Below the pieces are notes generated by a model. That model was not told the DNA's origin. It saw nothing but the letters and a program-made list of their open reading frames with translations, and made no database searches. The position numbers and the translations under genes were made by a program. A stretch of 64,000 nt of DNA, taken from contig JAQOOI010000079.1 of the NCBI GenBank assembly GCA_028554645.1, positions 1,922,001 through 1,986,000 of the forward strand. Reading direction: 5' to 3'. Source of the DNA: Omphalotus guepiniiformis. Lineage: Eukaryota > Basidiomycota > Agaricomycetes > Agaricales > Omphalotaceae. This document shows positions 22,844 to 35,800 of this stretch, piece after piece; the first letter of the stretch is position 1; the number at the start of each line of letters is the position of its first letter.

Positions 22844-24097
22844 TCAGGCACGGTATGGAAGGAGATTGATGACACGAGATTTCTTGACTTCGCGGCCATT
22901 TTTACCAAAGTAGCGTTCCGACTCAAATGACCAGTGCAAAGAGCCAACGATCCAATCAGCGAGGCCGTCAACATAGATGTCGACCTGTCGATCAATCTCA
23001 GAACCCCAGGAAGGTAACTGGGCACGATCGCTAATGAAACGGTCGATAGACTGTTGGCAAAGACGACCAACATAGTCCACAGCAGACTGCAAATCAAGTC
23101 CGTGCTCGTTCATGATGACGGGGATCATGTTGTGAGTGTCGCCTTTGGACTGCTCGACATTGTAGGAAAATATGTCCTGAAAAGGCACGACATCAGCATG
23201 AGGATATCGCGTTTATTAAAACGAGATGAAATAGGGGAAACCTACGTTCGACCATGTAACCAAGTCGTTTGCTGCCTCACCCAAGCTTCGAATGAGAGGG
23301 TGGTCCATAACCTCGTCAGGAATGTCGAGGTTGTTGGCGTACTCGATGAGAACAAACGACGTCTTGCAGCCTGGATGTCACAAATAAGGGTCAGGGGCGG
23401 CATATTAATGGGAGACAATGAACAGACTGACCAGATGTATCTCTTCTAAGCGCAATGTAAGACTCAAGATCAGGAATTACTCCCGCTTGACGATCATGAG
23501 CTTGCTCTGTCACGCTTTGGAAGAAAAAGTCAAACGTCTCGATGAAACGTTGTTGCGTTCCGGGAGATGCAGTGCTGATGAGCCGTTTCCAGTAACTGTA
23601 CAATTGCACGCGTTATATGGGGGTATGACAGGGACGTTAATGTTCGTGACTCACTCTCTCGTCATTTTCCCAACACGCGCAGACTGGTAATAGCCAGGGT
23701 GGTACAGCGAGTTGAGTACAACGTCTGCTGTGGTCGTGGTACCACGGTTGTCCATATCATCAGAGAGATTGTCAAGGTGGAAAAGATATGTGAGAAAGTC
23801 ATTGCAGACTCTCAACTGCGGATAGGCAGCTTTGGGATAGCACATCGCTATTGGTCAAGTTAGAAAAAAACGAACTTCATGCACATAACATGTGAGCGGG
23901 AACGTACCCGAAAGCAAACCGCACTTCAAACCATGATATTGGTCGCGCTTCTTTCCCGTCAAATTATCGCCTTTGAAAAGCCATTTCTTTGTTTCGGTAG
24001 TAATTTGCTTGCGATGTCTGTTGTGGTGCAGGTCGAATGAACAGTGCGAAACGAGATCAGGTAGAATAAATTTGGTGGGAGCTGCTGTAGATGCCAT
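22844..24097 (-). CDS. Sesquiterpene synthase (class I terpene cyclase)
   Basis: Cyclises farnesyl diphosphate to a sesquiterpene; cytosolic. It starts MASTAAPTKFILPDLVSHCS and has five exons. The first carries HRKQITTETKKWLFKGDNL. The second reads YPQLRVCNDFLTYLFHLDNL and then SDDMDNRGTTTTADVV, holding the Asp-rich metal-binding motif. The third ends IPDLESYIALRRDTSG, and the fourth reads KTSFVLIEYANNLDIPDEV then AANDLVTWSN. The fifth completes the NSE motif NDIFSYNVEQSKGD and ends with ADWIVGSLHWSFESERYFG, including the RY pair that contacts diphosphate. The length (about 340 residues) and wording match basidiomycete synthases, probably the 1,11-cyclising (protoilludene-like) clade, but the product cannot be read from sequence. 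No P450 or other tailoring gene is adjacent. Confidence 0.92.
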
Positions 24098-27000
24098 AGC
24101 GAGAGAAAACAGATATTGACAACAATGAGAAAGATAACGACAAAGAAAGAGGGGAGGAGTAGTGAAGACAAAGAAGATTTGAAGAAAAGGGAGATGGAGA
24201 AAAGGACGGTGAGGCCCGACAGCATTTTATAGTGAACTGTTGATCGGACAGCTGACTACAAAACTGGAAATGACAATACCGCTTTGGTGGTCCCCCTTTC
24301 GAGGTACACGTCCAAACTGACTTGCGAGATTTCGCTCTGTAGCGCAGCCCAGATCCGAAACGATCGTTAACCCCAAGCCCAAGTGAGATATGTCAGCCCT
24401 TTCAATTTTGTGACTCCTTGATTTCACCAAAAAGGAACGGAGAATGGAGAAAATAATAAACAGTGTTGGTCACCGAGATCTCATCCGCCTCTTCGCACGA
24501 CATTATCGAAAATTGACCCGTTCTCTTTGAATCTGATCTGTTTGGCTCTACACCCGAAAGTCCGAGTCCGAGTTACACAGGGATGCCATTGATTGGCATG
24601 GCGCATGGCTGTAGACGTCCAACACATACATCCAAATGTTTCGCGGTAAGTCGACTTTGTTTTCTAGAGTCCGTAAAATGCTGCGCAGTTGCATAGAACA
24701 CTGCATGGAGAACCGATTCTGGTTTGCACCGCAAAGGATGGCGCCTTGGATGTGACACGGTATGAGCTCTGGAACGTGTAGCCAAAACATATGAAAGGAA
24801 AAATGATGATAGCGGGAGAAATCAATTGTTTGTTGATCTCTGAAGCCGTAGGCAATTGCCGCATTTCCGGCCGTTGTACTATTTTTGAAGCAATTATCGG
24901 GCCGCTTCTTGCTCCGGAACTCCATGCACCTACCCGGTGTATGTAAAGTGCACTGCCTGAGCTATGACTGTTCAGCGATTCACATGGCTCTATGCAGGGC
25001 TCAGAGTTCAGGTAAGTCATTTCGCCCGACACCCCTTCAGTGAAAAATTTCCCAAGTCCTCACACTCGGAGACACCGGTACGGAGCCTATCCTCTCCGCG
25101 GGTTCTTTCAAATCGCGCTTTTTTCGGTCCCTCAGGCAGCAAATCTTTGTTCGTTACCAAATCGCATTACAATAATCGGGTAGATGCTGAAAGTACCTCG
25201 AGAAGCCCTAAAAACATCCTTTTCAATTCAACGTCTAGCTCGGGATGGTATGGTCATTCCGGCGCGTTCCCGACATGGCCTGCCAGTTCTTGACATGATG
25301 GAAAGCAGGAGTTATACCAGACCCACACCATCCCTGGCTCGTACGTTTACCCGGTGCTATAACAAGTTTCCGCAGTGAAGGACTCTGCGGCGAGCCTAGT
25401 AAGAAGGGAACCGTTCAAAGATACAATACGGTGTACGGTGGGGGGATCCTAGTGTTAGGTAAAGAGGCGAACGTCGTCCGTCTGACATACAAGCAGGCGA
25501 AATGGTCAATTTACATCAAGAACCTAACGTCCAAGTAGCCCCATCATACTGACAGGATACGTTACATACCAAGATCCTAGTGATTCTTTTCCAATCTCCA
25601 ATATGTACGTATTGCGCTCCGGTTTATAGGTCCACATCTAATTGTTCTTGCAGATGTATTTGACTTGAACATTTGCTTGATGTATGGGTATGATGATATG
25701 TGGGAAACGCTTAACGCCTGCCAAAAATTGAATTGAGCGCCCGCATTCCCGCAAGATTACTGTAACTTAAAGTGCTTGATAAAAATAGGCTCGTCTTCAT
25801 CACTTGGCTATTGTTATTCTTGTGCATTGTTCATGTTGATGATAATGATGATATGCTAGATTTTGCCGCAAGTGCGTTAGCCATTGCATCTCTGCGATTC
25901 GAATGCAGATTTGCCACCGCCGCCGCCTCTGTTTGGTGGACTTCGCTGGCAGCAGGTGTCGAAAAATACACTTTCATGTGGTTATTCCAGATTCGCCTCG
26001 GATCATCCCTATCTCATCCCGGGTGGTGTAAGTCCGAGTGTTAAACCAAGCCAGATGTCAAGAGAGCATGATATGTGAACTAATTCGTTAATTCAGATGA
26101 GGATGTGGGTGGGGTTAGTGGAGGAATGATACACACTCACTACTAGCCATGGGGTCAAACATTTCTTGCTTAGTTCCGTTGGAAATAATGCGACGCGCGA
26201 GGATGGGAATGATGATGAGGCGGAAAGAAAAATAGTACACACACACATACAAGTTCCCCGTCAATTCCCTTTAGCACTTGTTCGTTATCACACAGTCTAG
26301 AGCGGTCCTCACTGTACTCGTTATGAGATCACCCTGCGAGATCGTACAGATTAACAGGCGGCGTAAAACATACCTGAGATCTAATGGATAGAGATTCCCC
26401 AGATATTTTCCAACCGACGGCCCGAAACACTCGCAATGGAGATGCATTATAGAAACCATTTGCTCAGCCTGTGCAACAGAATTAATTCATATTCACTATT
26501 TGTACAGCGAGTCAAACAAATCTCGTACTCACGAGTGACTGGGCGTGTAAGACTGAAATTATACAGGGTTAGTCCTTCCCACCAAAGAGCAGGAGTCCGC
26601 CTGAGGCGCCCATAAAAACAATTGTCGATCGTAGATTATCGTTATGACGTCGGGGTAATCAAACGTGTTGACGAGTTTAAACCGGTTTCAGCTACCCTGG
26701 CCGACCTACTAGCCAGGAATAACCAGGCTCGCGGTTCAACCCTGTGAAGGTAAACCAACCACCAGGTTCAACCAACGTGGGCCCCCAGTAAAAGTGGGAA
26801 GTTATGGAAACAGCGTAAGCGCTTGCCGGTGTCGGTTTCAGACTTCAAAAGTTCGGGAATCGGGGCAGATTTGGGGTGGAAAGAACTCCGCCCTTCAGGT
26901 GCCAGTGCCAGTAGTGGTATGTAGGACGGTAATCGAGAGATTGACAGTAGATGGATCGTGGAATGCCCGACACCAGGCCGACACCCCCCTCGTCCCCACG

Positions 27001-28632
27001 TACCGGTCGGGATCGTCGCATAAAGAGCTGTTTCAGTTCTCGTTTTGGTTCCGTTGATTCCGTGCGACTGTCGACCCGTTCAAAGGGGTGAGCAGCGTCG
27101 ACTACGGGTTACCGAATATAGGAACCAAAGCTCGATGTGCGTAACCGCCAACAAAGTATTGGCTAGTATTGGACCTGAACGGCTGGATGCTGACGACGAA
27201 ACAGCAAAACGAGCCGGTATGGAAACCCGCTGATATCCATTCTTGTAGCGAGATCTTTTTTTTCAGTGTTTCTTTAGCAGGATGAGGGAGTCCATGGGAA
27301 GGCCCCCCGTTCAGTCCGGGGGCCCAATTGACTTGCAGACAGTTGGCAACTGGTGGGCACAGCGAAAGCGCCACTTCCCTTCGAATTCTAGGCAGGTGAG
27401 TGAGGTCCTAATTACCAGGAAAAGAATGGCTCACAGCTAACTTTGGTGACTATCGACGTGCACGGGATATCAGATTAGACCGGGAATGCTGATGCAAACT
27501 CCAACGTTGATGATGTAGACTAAGATGGACAGGACAGGACAGGTGCAGGATCATCTCTCATCTCTAGGAGGTAACTCGGGACACAGTTTAGGTTCGTCGT
27601 CAAGAGGGGTAAGTAATTCTTGAGGTCAATGGTGTACATCTAAGGTGTTTGTTTATTGGCAAAGAAACAGATGGATTGGCGTCAAAGACTCAGCCTTGGA
27701 GAGACCGAGGTCCGAATGAGGGATTCAAGGTAAAGCCGGACACAAAGAACAGTACATTGACCGGTGAGGCCGGTGATATACGGCTTGTAATCAAGTTGAC
27801 GGACGGTTGGACCTACCGCAATGTATGAAACGACTTGTAAGTTGTAGCATGAGGTCACCAATGGAAGATATCCTTGAGGCGACGGCCCGAACTGATGATG
27901 ATTGAGACAGTGATGCGACTCTATGCCTAGATATCCCGGTATGCAGAAATCAACGCTTGATCAACGTCATGAAACGAGAGCGAGAGCAGGACCAGTACGC
28001 GCGGTACTTACCTATAAAGCGCTGAGCACGGAGTCGGATTCGGGATCGGAATTTCTACTAGTTGAGTGCATTGCCTACGCGCCTACTATATTTACGAGAT
28101 TCGTTCCAGAGCGAGAAAGGCAAGTTAGATGCGAAGACTTCGTCGCTGCAGGAGTTAGTGTATCGCTCGTTGTTACAGGATGGGGTCTCGGATGTAAGAA
28201 TTCGGCTTCGTTCAAGACACCGAGACATAGGACATGGTCGGCGAGTTCATCGAATTCGACAACTTTATTGAGAATTCTATGAGAATTCTATGAAGTTGAA
28301 GGAGTGGTATCAGTGCTTTCGAGTCAAGGTGATGGTACTGGTCAAAGCTAAGGCTATGCAATAACCCTAACCCTTGCCAGTAACAAACTGTAATTACCGG
28401 CGTGCCGAAACACGGCAGTATCCCAAAATTGGTAGTGTCTCCTCATCCCTGCTGCGTCTCTGACATTCCAACTTTCTGAATCCTTTCTCTTCTATAAGCC
28501 GTAAAGCTTGGTTCCTTTCATTACAAAGAGGTAATGATTGACCTCTCAAAAACGATTATCGTGCTCATGTTCGCGAGAATCTAGTTCTAAGAGTAATTCA
28601 CTGGGGCTGGACCCAGCTAAGATACGCTCATA
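24098..28632. other. 4.5-kb gene-poor region
   Basis: No reading frame carries recognisable domains, and frames rarely exceed 125 codons. A short (GGACA)n run lies near 27,529-27,546. Part of it must hold the promoters of the terpene synthase (left) and of the MFS transporter (right). Confidence 0.4.
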
Positions 28633-31600
28633 ATGAGCACGCCAAAATCCAATCGACTTTCATCGACACCTCACCGTTCTTTTGGGCCAGATGAATCTGC
28701 ACTAGACGATAATGATGCCACACCAACTAGGTCTGTGATGCGCAAGGCAATTGGTCGCATATCTTTTGGGAACAGTATACGCCGACCGAGTTTTTTGGGT
28801 AGAGGGAGGAACAGTGGTGACGCGGAGAATGACGCGGAAAGTGGACCCTTGGAACCTGTGGAACGAGCGCCGATTCCGAGCGTAGTACAATCTGCTGGAG
28901 AAGCTTATGTGACGCCGTTGCCGGTGCTGTCGATGATTGTCCTTTCTATTGTGAGGCTCTCGATGTTTTTGTAAGGCTGAACATCGCTGACTTTTGGATT
29001 GAAGACCATGTTGGGCGAGTTTTTGTCTGCGAATGTATCGACTCCGTTTCTTTTGTTCATGGTTAAAGGTTGGGCGTGATTTGGTCTTATCGTCGTGTGC
29101 GCGTAGCTCAAGGCTTTTGTGTAGGTTTCGGAAAGATTACTGACGAAGCGGAAATCGCGTTCTGGACTGGTATTCTTGGTGTGTGGTGGTTTCTGTTCTT
29201 GTCACTTCCTTCATCTGACTGGCGTTCCCTCAGTTGCGACGTTTTTCTTGACCCAATTCCTGACATCGTTGCTTTGGGTATGTGTCTGTGCATATATGGG
29301 GTTGTCTTTCATTGAACGTGTAAAACCAGGCTACCGTTGCGGACAAACATGGCCGTAGATCGGTGCTTGTGATATCTTTGTTTGGAAGTGCAATCACTTG
29401 TGCTATCTTTGGTACATCGACCACTCTGCAGCAGGCTATCTGCGTTCGACTACTACAGGGTATATTCGCTGGGGCTGTGGGCGTTGCGCGAGGGTCAGTA
29501 GCATTTGTGACGGATGCTACCAATGAAGGAAGGGCGTATGCTATCCTTGGGTAGGAGTTCTTCGTGTCGTTTTCAACGGTCTATTCTGAGTTTTTTCAAA
29601 GCTTCTGCTGGGGTTTCGGTGGTGTCGCTGGTGCTATCATAGGAGGGACATGTAGGTTCCATTTAATAACCACTGTGTTGTAATTACTCACATCTTTCCC
29701 AGTCGAACGGCCCGTAGACAAGTGGCCCGATGTTTTTGGAAAGTTCCCCTTGTTTGTCGAATTTCCTTACCTACTGCCGTGTGTGATGGCTGCTTCAATC
29801 ACCTTCCTCGGTAAGTTGTTCTCCTGTCTTCACAAAGTTTCTACTCACGGGGCCCAGGTTCGATACTGGGATGTTTCCTTTCGCGTGATGGTGGTCCTCG
29901 TGAAGGTGCTATTCAGCTTCCACTAGAGAAGATTGACGAGCATCCAACGATACCTGAGGAGGAAGAATCTGTACCTCCAAGTCCAATCTTCGATGACGAT
30001 GATGATACGATGCAACGCAACACCCTTACTGGATCGATCCGAAGGTCAATTGGCAAAAAGCTTTCTGGATATTTCGCTAGCCGTGTTCCGGACGCGCGAA
30101 CGGCGTCTGATACGCCACAAAGTGTCATGCGCCTTGCTTCCTCACCCCAAATGGACAGGGCTCGTACAGTGTCAGCGTCCAGGGCGAGCCGATTCAATGG
30201 CTCTGCTTATGGATATGGAAGCTACCGAAACCGTTTGGCAAGCACTGCTACTACTACGGGGCGGAGCATTAGGTTTAGGAGAGGTAGTGTGGCTAGTAAC
30301 CTGCGCCGACGCGGTAGTAATGCCGATGGCTTGTACCGGGAGTCTATGACGAGTGAGACTGGTGACCTTAATTTTGCGCAGAGGCTACTCATGGCGAACG
30401 AGAATGCGGTCACCAACATTGCTGATTTATGGGTTGCTGCCGCGATGAATGTAGACAATGAGGATCCTTTTGAGAGCGACAGCGAGATAGGCTCTGATGG
30501 CGAGGATGAAGATGCCGATGGACGTGTCGATGGTGAGGAGAATGACGCAGCTAGCCTACTAGCGACACCTACTCCTCGGGCGCGGCGCGAATCTCGGAAT
30601 TCTATTGGAGGGGGAGTGAGCGGCTCTCCCCGCCAGGCTATGAGTTTCTCCAGACGGAATCACCCTCAGCTTGGGTCACCTCGTCGACCATCAAGCTCAG
30701 CCCGCCCTATCCCAACTCGTCAATCTTCGAACTCTCTAACCCCAAACATGGAATATGGAACTCCTCTTACCCGCCGATTTTCCAACGTCCCGAGTATCTT
30801 CTCACATCCTGGTGTCAAGACCCCGCCTGCGGTGCTCGATGCGCAGCAGTTGCTTGCGCGTAATGAAGATAATTTGTCGCCTGGTGTTGCTGATAACCAG
30901 AATCTGGCTACTATTATGGAGTCACGGCGGGTTTCTAGGAGTGCTGTAGATGATGAGGAAGCGTTGCAGGAGAAACCTCCTTCGTTGGCGTCTCAGATCC
31001 CGATACTCATCATTATTCAATATGGGTTGTTGGCGCTGCATAGTACTACGCATGATCAAGTGTTCATGTCGTACCTTGTTACGTGAGTTCTTAGTGCTTG
31101 GGTTGAGGCGTATGACCTGATTGACTTGGTCTTTTGTTACAGATTTCGATTCGGGAGGACTCAATCTTAACGCAGGGCATTTTGCTCAGCTTAGTGAGTT
31201 TTTCTAGTTAGATTTCTCACCTTGGACTAGTGAATTAATGGATGTCTTTTCTTACAATAGTCGCTTTGATGTGCTTGTGTCAGATTGCATACCAGTTCTA
31301 CTTGTACCCGTAAGTGTTAGTTGTTTTAGTGGCCTAGATGTAACGTCTAATCACCTCGGAATGTAGTAATCTAGGGTGAGCTTTGTCTTTGCTCTTCATC
31401 CTTAGTTATCGTGGTTTGACTTAACTCTTAATCCGCTCTACTGTCTCTAGTCCTCCAAGAGGGCGTTTCTCACACCTTACGATGTTCCGACTCGGATCCT
31501 TGCTGTTCATTCCGTCATACCTTACGGTGGTCCTATATCGAGTTCCATTCGCTAGCGAAGAGGAGGATGGCAATTTCGCTCTGATGACTGGTTAGTGGCT

Positions 31601-32112
31601 TGATCTACGGTGATGATGCGCATTGCTAAAAGTTGACGACTTCCTTCCTCTAGCTCTCGCTATCAGCACGTAAGTCACTTATGGCAGTCGGGTGGCTCAT
31701 CTCATCTGTCTCCGTCATCTTTCTCTCAGAGCTCTGCGATATTGCGGAGGTACATTTGCGTACACTGCGATCTCTATCCTGCTTAATTACAGTAAGTTTT
31801 TCTACTTGTGCTCTTGCTGCCGTTATTGGGTCTAAAATTGAAATATAGTGACACCTCCACACGCTGTTGGATTTGCTAATGGTATTGCACAGAGTATAGT
31901 CAGTTTAGCTCGGTGCTTTGGGCCTGTATTGGGTGGCTGGGTAGGTTTTTGAAATCACCTGAAAGTGATGTTTTCGTGGTTCTTATGTTTTTTTTTGGTG
32001 ATAGCTCTGGTCCGTCAGTATTGAAGGTGACCCCAATGGGTACTATCTGGGCTTCGTGGCGTGCGCTGGCTTTGCTGGTCTAGCGATACTCCACAGCTTT
32101 ATGATTCGCTGA
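28633..32112 (+). CDS. MFS transporter with large central cytoplasmic loop
   Basis: A major-facilitator membrane protein. The 90-residue N-tail is Ser/Arg rich (MSTPKSNRLSSTPHRSFGPD). Transmembrane half one then starts with MLGEFLSANVSTPFLLFMVK, a GFGKITDEAEIAFWTGIL loop, and ATFFLTQFLTSLLWATVADK followed by HGRR (MFS motif A). Next come RLLQGIFAGAVGVARGSVAF and FCWGFGGVAGAIIGGTF. A long hydrophilic loop of over 300 residues, highly Ser/Arg/Asp rich with a DDDDD patch, separates the halves. Half two resumes SLASQIPILIIIQYGLLALH and ends NGYYLGFVACAGFAGLAILH. The layout is like the fungal YCR023C/ZIFL-type transporters. The substrate is unknown. More than ten short introns, mostly near membrane segments; the central loop is a single long exon. 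Confidence 0.85.
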
Positions 32113-32885
32113 AGAATGACTTTATTCAGCCGGCTTCCTCTGATTGATTTTGGTATCATTCATGAAATTATTGATGTTCTTCGCCGGTCGTTTCGATCTC
32201 ACTCCATCTCGATGCACTTTAGGGGGGATACTTGTTCTTCCTGATTTTTTCTTCCTCTTTTCGAATGTACTAGCCTATCCTTGTTTAAATTGTTCCCGTT
32301 TGGGATCGCGGCCTTGAGGTCTTCGTGGTATAATCGTTTCTTTTGCATTAGATGTTATGGACTATAGCTAGGAGGATCATAGTTTGTTTTTTTTTCTTTC
32401 TTTCATTTGTACATACGGTCGCATAGATACGTAATTTATAAAGTAGTATTGGATATATCTTCATTCTGAGCAGATACTTGGAGTCGGATGGGTGATATCT
32501 GATTCTACTTCAGACCGCCCCACGGCGGCCATTGGTCGAGATTCGATATTGACCAGTAATTGTGAAGATAGAGAATCTTTCCTCGCCTGGTTCAGTGGTT
32601 GAAGGAACAATATGGACCATCTCTTCGTTACACAAAGCTCGTCTCTCAGCTACAGTCCGATGTGACCATGTGCGAAATCGCCAATACAATTGTTGAACTC
32701 TGCTTGTCCTGAGAGGTCTTTGCAGGAAACCCGCGTCGCGTAAGGATCATGTGCTGAGACTTTTCAAGTGAGGATGTTACGTAATCACAGGTAAGCGCCC
32801 ATTACTGATCACTTTTTGCATTTTCGCATTTAGGCAGTACCGCTGGAAGCCCATAAATTTGCCTTTTCTGCAGGCTAGACATCTA
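32113..32885. other. Intergenic region, UTP14 promoter side
   Basis: Nothing coding is seen. It contains T-rich tracts just after the transporter stop, as expected of a 3' region, and presumably the UTP14 promoter. Confidence 0.4.
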
Positions 32886-35800
32886 ATGGCCCGAAATTCG
32901 TCGAAGCCATCGCGATCAACAAATTCGAAGCATAGAATATCTCAAACTCAAGTCAAGAAATCCAATGCTTCAGGATATGCTAAACGACAAGAACGAAAAG
33001 CAGCCAAAGCTTCTAGTCGGTCTGACGATTTTTATGAATATGCTCCAGAAAAAGTTCGTCGGTCGAAGGTAGCCCTAGATCTTGACAGGGATGAAGAGCT
33101 TGAAGCTGGCTTGGGAGGCGGCGATGAAGGTGGTGAGAACGACTTGGAGGACTTTAGGATGAAGGCTCGGTTGATTGGGGAGAACGGAGATGACGAGCAA
33201 GTCGACAGTGATGATGATGAAGAGATTGATAGTGATGCGGCTTTCGATGAAGATGACGATGAGAGGTTTGCTGGTTTCTTCTCGACGAAAGTATGTTCGT
33301 TTCTTGTCTTCGTTGCTCATCGTTTCTGACATGCGTCTGTAGAAAAAGAACGGTGCTAAGAAAACGAAAAAGAAAGCCGCACCTAGTGTTCACTTTGCCG
33401 AGGTGGATCTCAATGAGGATGAGGATGTGGAAGTAGATGGAATATCTGAAGCGAATGAAGGAGACTCGGACGAAGAATCTGGTGCTGACGATGAATTCAT
33501 CGATGTCTTGGACATTTTGGATGGAAGAGGAGAGCCGCTCGATAATGATGAAGACAACGGTAGTGGTGGACCCCCCAAGCCCGAAGCGAAGCCATCTTAC
33601 TCTCCAGACAGTGAGGAAGGTGAAGACGAGCCTCAAGGGGACGAAGATGACGACGAAGAGGAAAGGATATCAATATCGCTTTCTGATGCAGAAGAAGAGG
33701 CTGCAGGCGCTCTGGACGAATTGCAAACTTTCATCTCATCCCTTGATACCTCCTCAACCAAAAAGCGCAAAGCCGGCGATGACGATGGCGAGCAAAATCC
33801 TGATACGAGTACTGGTTCCAAAAAACGCCGTACAATCAAAGAGCGTACGGAGGCAGGCTTAGAGAGCGAGTTCCGGACGAAGAGTGCTGGTCAGTGCTCA
33901 CCCTAGCTAGTTATTGACGAATTGATTCTGAACATGTTCTCATTCTACAGGACTCTCATTAAACGATCTTCTTGTACCCCTTGGGGGTGCCGCATCCAGC
34001 TCTCTAGGAAAGTCTGTAAAGGCCTTACAATCATCTTCCGGTGACGGGTCTTCGTCTGGGAAGAAGAGGAAACCTCAAACTCTCTCAGCGCCTCTTCCTC
34101 AGCGGACACAGGAGCGTCTTGAGCGCGAAGCGGCTTACGAGAAGACAAAAGAGGAAGTCGATAAATGGGGCGCTACCATGAAGCGTATCACCGAAGCAGA
34201 GCATTTGAGTTTTCCTCTACAGGCTCAACCTCAAGGGAGGGTCTCGAATTTAGAGCTCGCCGCCAAATTTAAGGTAAATCTATCTATCGTAATCAATGTT
34301 CTGCAAAGGTTGTGCTGTAATGTTTATCACATTTGTTCTAGCCATCGACAGCCCTCGAAACAACGATCTCTTCGCTTCTCTCTTCCGCCAACCTCTCAAC
34401 CGACGCCTCGGTAATGGAAACCGAAGAAAATATTTTAAAAGCCAACGCGCTCTCCGTTGAAGAGGTCGCCGAACGCCGACGCGAGCTACGGCGTATGCGC
34501 GAGTTGATGTTCCGTGCTGAAGCCAAAGCTAAGAGGGTGAAGAAAATCAAGAGTAAAGTCTACCGCCGGTTGCGTCGGAAAGAGAAAGAGGCCGCTGATG
34601 GAGAGGAGAATGGGGATGATATGGATGAAGATGACGAGGAGCGCAGGTTGAAGAGGGAGATGGAACGAGCGAGGGAAAGGGCCACGCTGAAGCATAAGAA
34701 TACGGGCAAGTGGGCTAAAAAGATGACGCGGAGGGATGGGTATGGAGAGGATGACGATGGGGAAGGGGTGAGAGGAGGTAGACATGAGATTGAAGAGATG
34801 CTGTCCAGGGGCGAGAAGCTGAGAAGAAAAATTCAAGGTCAGGGCAGTGATGAAGATGACAGTGAAAGTGATGAGGATGAGGATGAGGATGACGGCGCAG
34901 AAGGTGGTGTTCGTGCGGCCTTCGACGAGCTCAAGGCACTGCGCGGAGACGGAGGTGAGGAGGATGTCCCTGAGGATGTTGGAAAGAAAGGCAAGAGTAT
35001 CTTTGAGATGAAGTTCATGAAAGATGCTATGGCTAGGAAACAAGTCGAAACGGATAAGATGGTGGATGACTTTGTTAGGGAAATGGGTGAAGGAGACGAA
35101 GGAGATAGTGACGTTGGTGGAAACCAGATAAGGGATCAAGAAGGCGCGGAAGAGTCGAGCGGGGTTGTAGTTTCGAGGACAGGAGGTAGGATTGTCTTTC
35201 AGCCGGGGGCAGGAGCTACGGTTCGTTCCTCACAGATCTATAGTCAACAATGTGGTTTTTGCTGACACTCGTCGTTCTAGAAACGAGGTCCTCGAACATT
35301 CTCCGTGGCGTCCGATAATACATCTAGTTCTACACTCAAATCCAGTGCGGAAGTGTCTCCCCTCACTTCTTTCAGTCCTCTCGCTACCAGTAGTGGACAG
35401 CAGCTCAGCAGGCCACTTCTCTCCGAACCTTCCGAGCCTTCAAGCTCTTCCACGCCAGCTGCGGTTGCCAACCCGTGGCTTGCGCCTCCTCCAACTTCCC
35501 AGACTGGCACAAAAATCTCCCGGAAGAACAACGAGGTCGTGGTGGATAAAGACAGCTCTTCAATGACGAAGTCGAAACATAAACTAAAAAAGCAAAACAA
35601 GAAGACTGAGGAAGGAAAGGCGCGCGCGAAGGACGACTCTGTCGTTGAGATTGAGACGACCGAGGTTCTAGGTGCAGCTGCTTCAGGCGTGACGTCAAGC
35701 AGTGGTAACGATGGCCAGACCGTGAGCGCGAAGTCAAAAGGGAAGGGGAAGGGGAAAGAGAAGGCTAAAGTCAGCAAGGCTGCTGCTGCTGCCGATGACA

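Noticed and set aside
10183..24097. Biosynthetic gene cluster joining aldo-keto reductase, dehydrogenase and terpene synthase
   Set aside because: Housekeeping MAK5 lies within the span, there are gene-free gaps of kilobases, and no P450 is seen; linkage alone is too weak.
24548..24925. A 125-codon minus-strand open frame
   Set aside because: No domain-like pattern, no conserved motif, no splice partners; probably chance.
26700..26760. tRNA-like GGTTCAACC segments
   Set aside because: No acceptor stem or anticodon arm could be paired around them.
27923..28282. A 119-codon plus-strand open frame before the MFS transporter
   Set aside because: No motif and inconsistent amino-acid character; probably chance.
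28364..28376. CCCTAACCC-like telomeric motif
   Set aside because: Only about two copies; not an interstitial telomere array. A similar CCTAACCCTAAC near 49,586 lies inside an intron.
34486..35139. A 217-codon minus-strand open frame
   Set aside because: It lies antisense to the acidic and basic coding part of UTP14, where biased codons keep the reverse frame open; no motif.
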